8,975 nt of DNA from Acidimicrobiia bacterium (GTDB lineage: Bacteria > Actinomycetota > Acidimicrobiia > IMCC26256 > PALSA-555), in the NCBI GenBank assembly GCA_017853455.1, contig JAFMJM010000088.1:1-8975 (forward strand). Direction: 5' to 3'. Positions 6,366 to 8,975 of this stretch are shown one piece after another. The position numbers and the translations under genes were made by a program. The notes beneath the pieces are model-generated. The model ran no database searches. It was given only the letters and a program-made list of their open reading frames with translations, and was not told the DNA's origin. How positions within the stretch are numbered: the stretch's first letter is position 1; every line of letters begins with the position of its first letter.

Positions 6366-7118
6366 GTGATCAACCGCCACACCCGACAACTCCCTGCTGC
6401 TCCGGCCCTGCCTCGGTGGCGCCGCGCGCTCGTCGTCACGGTCGTTCTGGCCGCCTTCGGGGTGGTGCTGGTGGCCTGCGGCGAGCCCGATCCGCCGCCC
6501 CCGCCCCCCGAGACGACCACCACGACCACGACGGTCGCGCCGGCCACGTGCGGCGCCCCGGAGGGTTCGGGACCGACGGCCGTGGCGGTGATGGGTCCGT
6601 GCCCCCGCCTCGACGCCGATCAGATCGCGTTCTGGTTCGGCCTCAACACCCAGGTCCCGTACAACGCGACGGTGCCGCTCGCCACCCTGGTGCGGCTGTT
6701 CCTCGAGGAGGGCCGGGCCGAGGGTGTGCGCGGCGACATCGCCTTCGCCCAGTCGATCGTCGAGACCGGGTGGTTCTCCTTCCCCGGCCGGGTGCCGGCG
6801 TCGGCCAACAACTTCTCCGGTTTCGGCGCCACCGACGGCACCGCCGACTACGGGGTCTTCCCCGATGCCCGCACCGGAGTGCGCGCGCAGATCCAGCACC
6901 TGCGCCGCTACGCCGACGCCACGGCGACGGCGTGCACCGTGCCGCCGCTGCACAACCCCTGTGTCGATCCGCGCTTCGCGTACGTCACTCCCCGCGGCAA
7001 GGCCCCGACGTGGAACCAGTTCGGCAACGGGAACTGGGCGACCGACCCGACCTACGCGTCGAAGGTGCTCGCCGTCTACACGAACATGCTGGGCATCGCC
7101 CGTCTGTCCCTCGCCTGA
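6366..7118 (+). CDS. Secreted lipoprotein with glucosaminidase-like domain
   Basis: The 250-residue product begins with an arginine-containing n-region, a hydrophobic stretch (21-34) and the lipobox LVAC with Cys38, so it should be lipid-anchored outside the membrane. A proline run (42-48) and a threonine run (50-56) form a flexible linker that probably spans part of the wall. The rest resembles the LytD/FlgJ-type endo-beta-N-acetylglucosaminidase domain: GDIAFAQSIVETGWF (123-137) with Glu133 in the place of the catalytic acid, NNFSGFGATDG (148-158), and a late WATDPTYASKVL segment (224-235). The inferred role is cleavage of peptidoglycan glycan strands. Four cysteines (62, 79, 190, 199) could form disulfides. 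GTG at 6366 is chosen because AGGAG lies at 6353-6357, 8 bp upstream. It converges on the histidine kinase gene; nothing shows that the two are functionally linked. Confidence 0.88.
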   Translation: MINRHTRQLPAAPALPRWRRALVVTVVLAAFGVVLVACGEPDPPPPPPETTTTTTTVAPATCGAPEGSGPTAVAVMGPCPRLDADQIAFWFGLNTQVPYNATVPLATLVRLFLEEGRAEGVRGDIAFAQSIVETGWFSFPGRVPASANNFSGFGATDGTADYGVFPDARTGVRAQIQHLRRYADATATACTVPPLHNPCVDPRFAYVTPRGKAPTWNQFGNGNWATDPTYASKVLAVYTNMLGIARLSLA

Positions 7119-7143
7119 CCCGGTCGCCTGCGCCCCGATCGGG
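7119..7143 (+). terminator. Hairpin just after the lipoprotein stop
   Basis: CCCGGTCG (7119-7126) pairs with CGATCGGG (7136-7143) across a 9-base loop, giving an 8-bp stem with one G-U pair. It starts on the first base after the stop codon. There is no T-run behind it, so it is either a U-poor terminator or a transcript-end stabiliser. On the other strand the wobble becomes an A-C mismatch, which favours action on the plus-strand transcript. Confidence 0.4.
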
Positions 7144-7171
7144 AGGTCGGAGGGCCGGGCAGCGCCGCGCG

Positions 7172-8497
7172 TCAGGCGGCCGGGAGCCGGATCGTGAACC
7201 GGGCGCCGTGCGGGTCGGCGTCGTCGAGGGTGACGGTGCCCCGATGGCGCTCGACCGTGGATCGCACCACGGCGAGGCCGAGGCCCATGCCGCCGGCGTC
7301 GCGGGCGCGGCCCTCGTCGAGGCGGGTGAAGCGCTCGAAGACGCGCGCGCGGTCGTCGGGGGCGATGCCGGGTCCGTCGTCGGCGACGACCAGCTCGACG
7401 ACGTCGTCGAGCGTCCGCACGCTCACCGTCACCCGCGAGGTCGCGTGGCGACAGGCGTTGTCGACGAGGTTGCCGACCACCCGACCGAGGGCGTCGCGCC
7501 GACCGGACACCCGTCCACCCGACACCTGGGTGGTGTCGACGGTGACCCGGTGGGGGCGTTCGCACACCTCGAGGACCACGTCGTCGAGGTCGACCTCGAC
7601 CAGGTCGGTGAGGGTGGCCGTCTCGTCGAGGCGGGCGAGGTCGACCAGGTCGGCGACCGCCTGCTCGAGCCGGGCGTCGGCGGCGAGCACCCGCTCGGCG
7701 ACCGCCGGCCAGTCGGCGTCGGACCCGCGCCGCAGCGCCACCTCGAGCTGGGTGCGGATGGTGGCGACGGGACTGCGCAGCTCGTGCGAGGCGTCGGAGA
7801 CGAACTGGCGTTGCCGGGCCGACGCCCGCTCGAGCCGGTCGAGCATCTCGTTCATCGTGCTGGCGAGACGGGCCACCTCGTCGCGGGTGGCCGGGACCGG
7901 CACCCGCCGGTGGAGCGTGTCGTCGCCGATGGCGGCGGCCTCGGCCCGGATCGCCTCGACCGGTCGCAGCGCTCGACCCGCCATGACCCAGGCCAGCAGT
8001 CCGACCAGGAGCACCAGGACCGGGAACCCGACGAAGATGCCGTGGGTGACGCCGGTGACGGTGCTGTCGACCTGGGCGGTGGAGCGCTGGGCGACCAGGA
8101 CCAACTGTCCCTGGGCCGAGCGCACGATCTGACGGGTCCGGAGGTCCTGGGCCCGTCGGGCCTGGTCGCGTTCGTACTCGAGCGCGGCCTGGGTGGCACG
8201 GGTGACGGGCACGAGGCGGCCGTCGGGCAGGACGTAGTAGCGCTGGCCGGTCGAGTTGTCGAGCACCTCGAGCACCTGCGCGCCCCGGCCCCGGTCGGGG
8301 AGGTCGACGCGTCCGGGGACGCCGTCGGCCACCTGGGCGGCGAGGGACTGGAGCTGTTCCTCGTCGGTCCGCTGGATGCCGTCGATGACGTTGGCGCGCA
8401 CGGTCGACACGAGCACGTACGACGCCACCCCGAGGGCCACGGCGAACAGCCCCGCGGCGAGCAGGGTGATGCGCCAGCGGACGGTCAGGCGCCGCAT
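7172..8497 (-). CDS. Two-component sensor histidine kinase (HAMP-HisKA-HATPase)
   Basis: The 441-residue protein is a membrane histidine kinase with a standard plan. A first membrane helix (about 10-31), an extracytoplasmic sensor region of about 120 residues (32-152) that I do not recognise, and a second helix (about 153-172) lead into a HAMP linker (about 173-225). The HisKA box has SDASHELRSP with phospho-acceptor His238. The ATPase domain has an N-box (GNLVDNACRHA, 342-352), a G1 box (DDGPGI, 373-378), an F box (FERF, 387-390) and a G2 box (GGMGLGLAV, 402-410); all key residues look intact. It resembles MprB/BaeS-type kinases. Its ATG at 8497 shares a base with the regulator's stop (TGATG), so the two are translationally coupled and should form a cognate pair. 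The signal sensed is unknown. Confidence 0.95.
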   Translation of the reverse strand: MRRLTVRWRITLLAAGLFAVALGVASYVLVSTVRANVIDGIQRTDEEQLQSLAAQVADGVPGRVDLPDRGRGAQVLEVLDNSTGQRYYVLPDGRLVPVTRATQAALEYERDQARRAQDLRTRQIVRSAQGQLVLVAQRSTAQVDSTVTGVTHGIFVGFPVLVLLVGLLAWVMAGRALRPVEAIRAEAAAIGDDTLHRRVPVPATRDEVARLASTMNEMLDRLERASARQRQFVSDASHELRSPVATIRTQLEVALRRGSDADWPAVAERVLAADARLEQAVADLVDLARLDETATLTDLVEVDLDDVVLEVCERPHRVTVDTTQVSGGRVSGRRDALGRVVGNLVDNACRHATSRVTVSVRTLDDVVELVVADDGPGIAPDDRARVFERFTRLDEGRARDAGGMGLGLAVVRSTVERHRGTVTLDDADPHGARFTIRLPAA

Positions 8498-8975
8498 CAG
8501 CCCTCCGCGTCGATCCGGTACCCGGCGCCGCGCACGGTGCGGATGAGATGGGAGTCGAACGGCGTGTCGATCTTGCGGCGGAGGTACCCGACGTACACCT
8601 CGACGACGTTGGGGTCGCCGGCGAAGTCGATCCCCCACACGTGGTCGAGGATCTCGGCCTTCGACGCCACCTGTCCGTCGCGGCGCATGAGGTACTCGAG
8701 CAACGCGAACTCGCGGGCGGTGAGCTTGACGGCGGTGTCACCGCGCTCGAGTCGGCGGGTCCCGGGGTCGAGGCGCAGCGGTCCGACCTCGAGCACGGAC
8801 GGCCGGGGCGGCGCACCGCGCCGGAACAGGGCCCGCAGGCGGGCGAGCAGCACCACGAACGAGAACGGCTTCGACAGGAAGTCGTCGGCGCCGGTGTCGA
8901 GGGCCTCGGCCTCGTCCCACTCGCCGTCCTTGGCGGTCAGCATCAGGATCGGGGTCCAGACGCCTTCGTCGCGCA
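8497..8975 (-). CDS. OmpR/PhoB-family response regulator (N-terminus off window)
   Basis: About 158 residues are visible; the first part of the receiver domain, including the expected phospho-acceptor aspartate, lies beyond the right edge. The visible receiver end has the conserved strand-4 threonine in ILMLTAKDG and the conserved lysine in FLSKPFS. A winged-helix domain of the OmpR type follows: VKLTAREFALLEYLMRRDGQ, then the recognition-helix region NVVEVYVGYLRRKID and the closing IRTVRGAGYRID hairpin. It should bind promoter DNA as a dimer once phosphorylated by the kinase encoded directly downstream. The gene order regulator then kinase, with a one-base overlap, matches MprAB/BaeRS-like pairs. 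Its targets are unknown. Confidence 0.95.
   Translation of the reverse strand, partial: RDEGVWTPILMLTAKDGEWDEAEALDTGADDFLSKPFSFVVLLARLRALFRRGAPPRPSVLEVGPLRLDPGTRRLERGDTAVKLTAREFALLEYLMRRDGQVASKAEILDHVWGIDFAGDPNVVEVYVGYLRRKIDTPFDSHLIRTVRGAGYRIDAEG

Noticed and set aside
5378..6547. 389-residue minus-strand frame opposite the methyltransferase
   Set aside because: It overlaps the ferredoxin and methyltransferase genes and shows only low-complexity sequence. The methyltransferase motifs on the plus strand are clear.
6054..8816. A 920-residue minus-strand open frame across several genes
   Set aside because: It overlaps the lipoprotein and methyltransferase on the opposite strand and the kinase and regulator in another frame. 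Its composition is Arg/Pro/Gly-rich low complexity, typical of a high-GC shadow frame.

Overview
The window is a very GC-rich bacterial chromosome segment, roughly 70% GC by eye. It has frequent GTG starts, strong third-position G/C bias, and short gaps or overlaps between genes. The style of the proteins (single-domain CxxHxxC ferredoxin, MprB-like kinase, SBP_bac_5 protein, EntS-like MFS exporter) suggests Actinomycetota. A lineage such as Acidimicrobiia is possible, but I cannot prove it from sequence alone. I see no IS elements, tRNA or rRNA genes, CRISPR arrays or phage genes. The window reads as ordinary chromosome with ten protein genes, two of them cut by the window edges.

Layout. Bases 1-849 (minus) hold the N-terminal part of an uncharacterised multi-pass membrane protein. 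It lies just downstream of an AqpZ-type aquaporin (869-1591, minus), and the two probably form one transcript. A 134-base divergent spacer (1592-1725) contains a perfect 6-2-6 inverted repeat and separates aqpZ from a plus-strand cluster. That cluster is a family-5 extracellular solute-binding protein (1726-3402), a probable two-domain NTF2/SnoaL-like protein (3410-4168) and an MFS permease (4165-5442). Gaps are 7 bp and then a 4-base GTGA overlap, so these three are very likely one operon. The solute-binding protein has no ABC permease or ATPase beside it and no lipobox, which is the main oddity of the window.

The MFS gene converges, with only 6 bp between stop codons, on a small ferredoxin gene (5449-5640, minus). 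A hairpin containing both stop codons may terminate both. The ferredoxin shares a 46-bp divergent spacer with a class I SAM-dependent methyltransferase (5687-6298, plus). Next comes a secreted lipoprotein with a glucosaminidase-like domain (6366-7118, plus), probably acting on peptidoglycan. It converges on a two-component system on the minus strand: an OmpR-family response regulator (8497-8975, N-terminus off the window) whose stop overlaps the start of a membrane histidine kinase (7172-8497).

Many long open frames opposite these genes are GC-driven shadows and are not annotated. I found no clearly new system. The best leads are the solute-binding protein / NTF2-like / MFS operon, the conserved-looking membrane protein beside aqpZ, the dyad in the aqpZ divergent spacer and the shared-stop hairpin.
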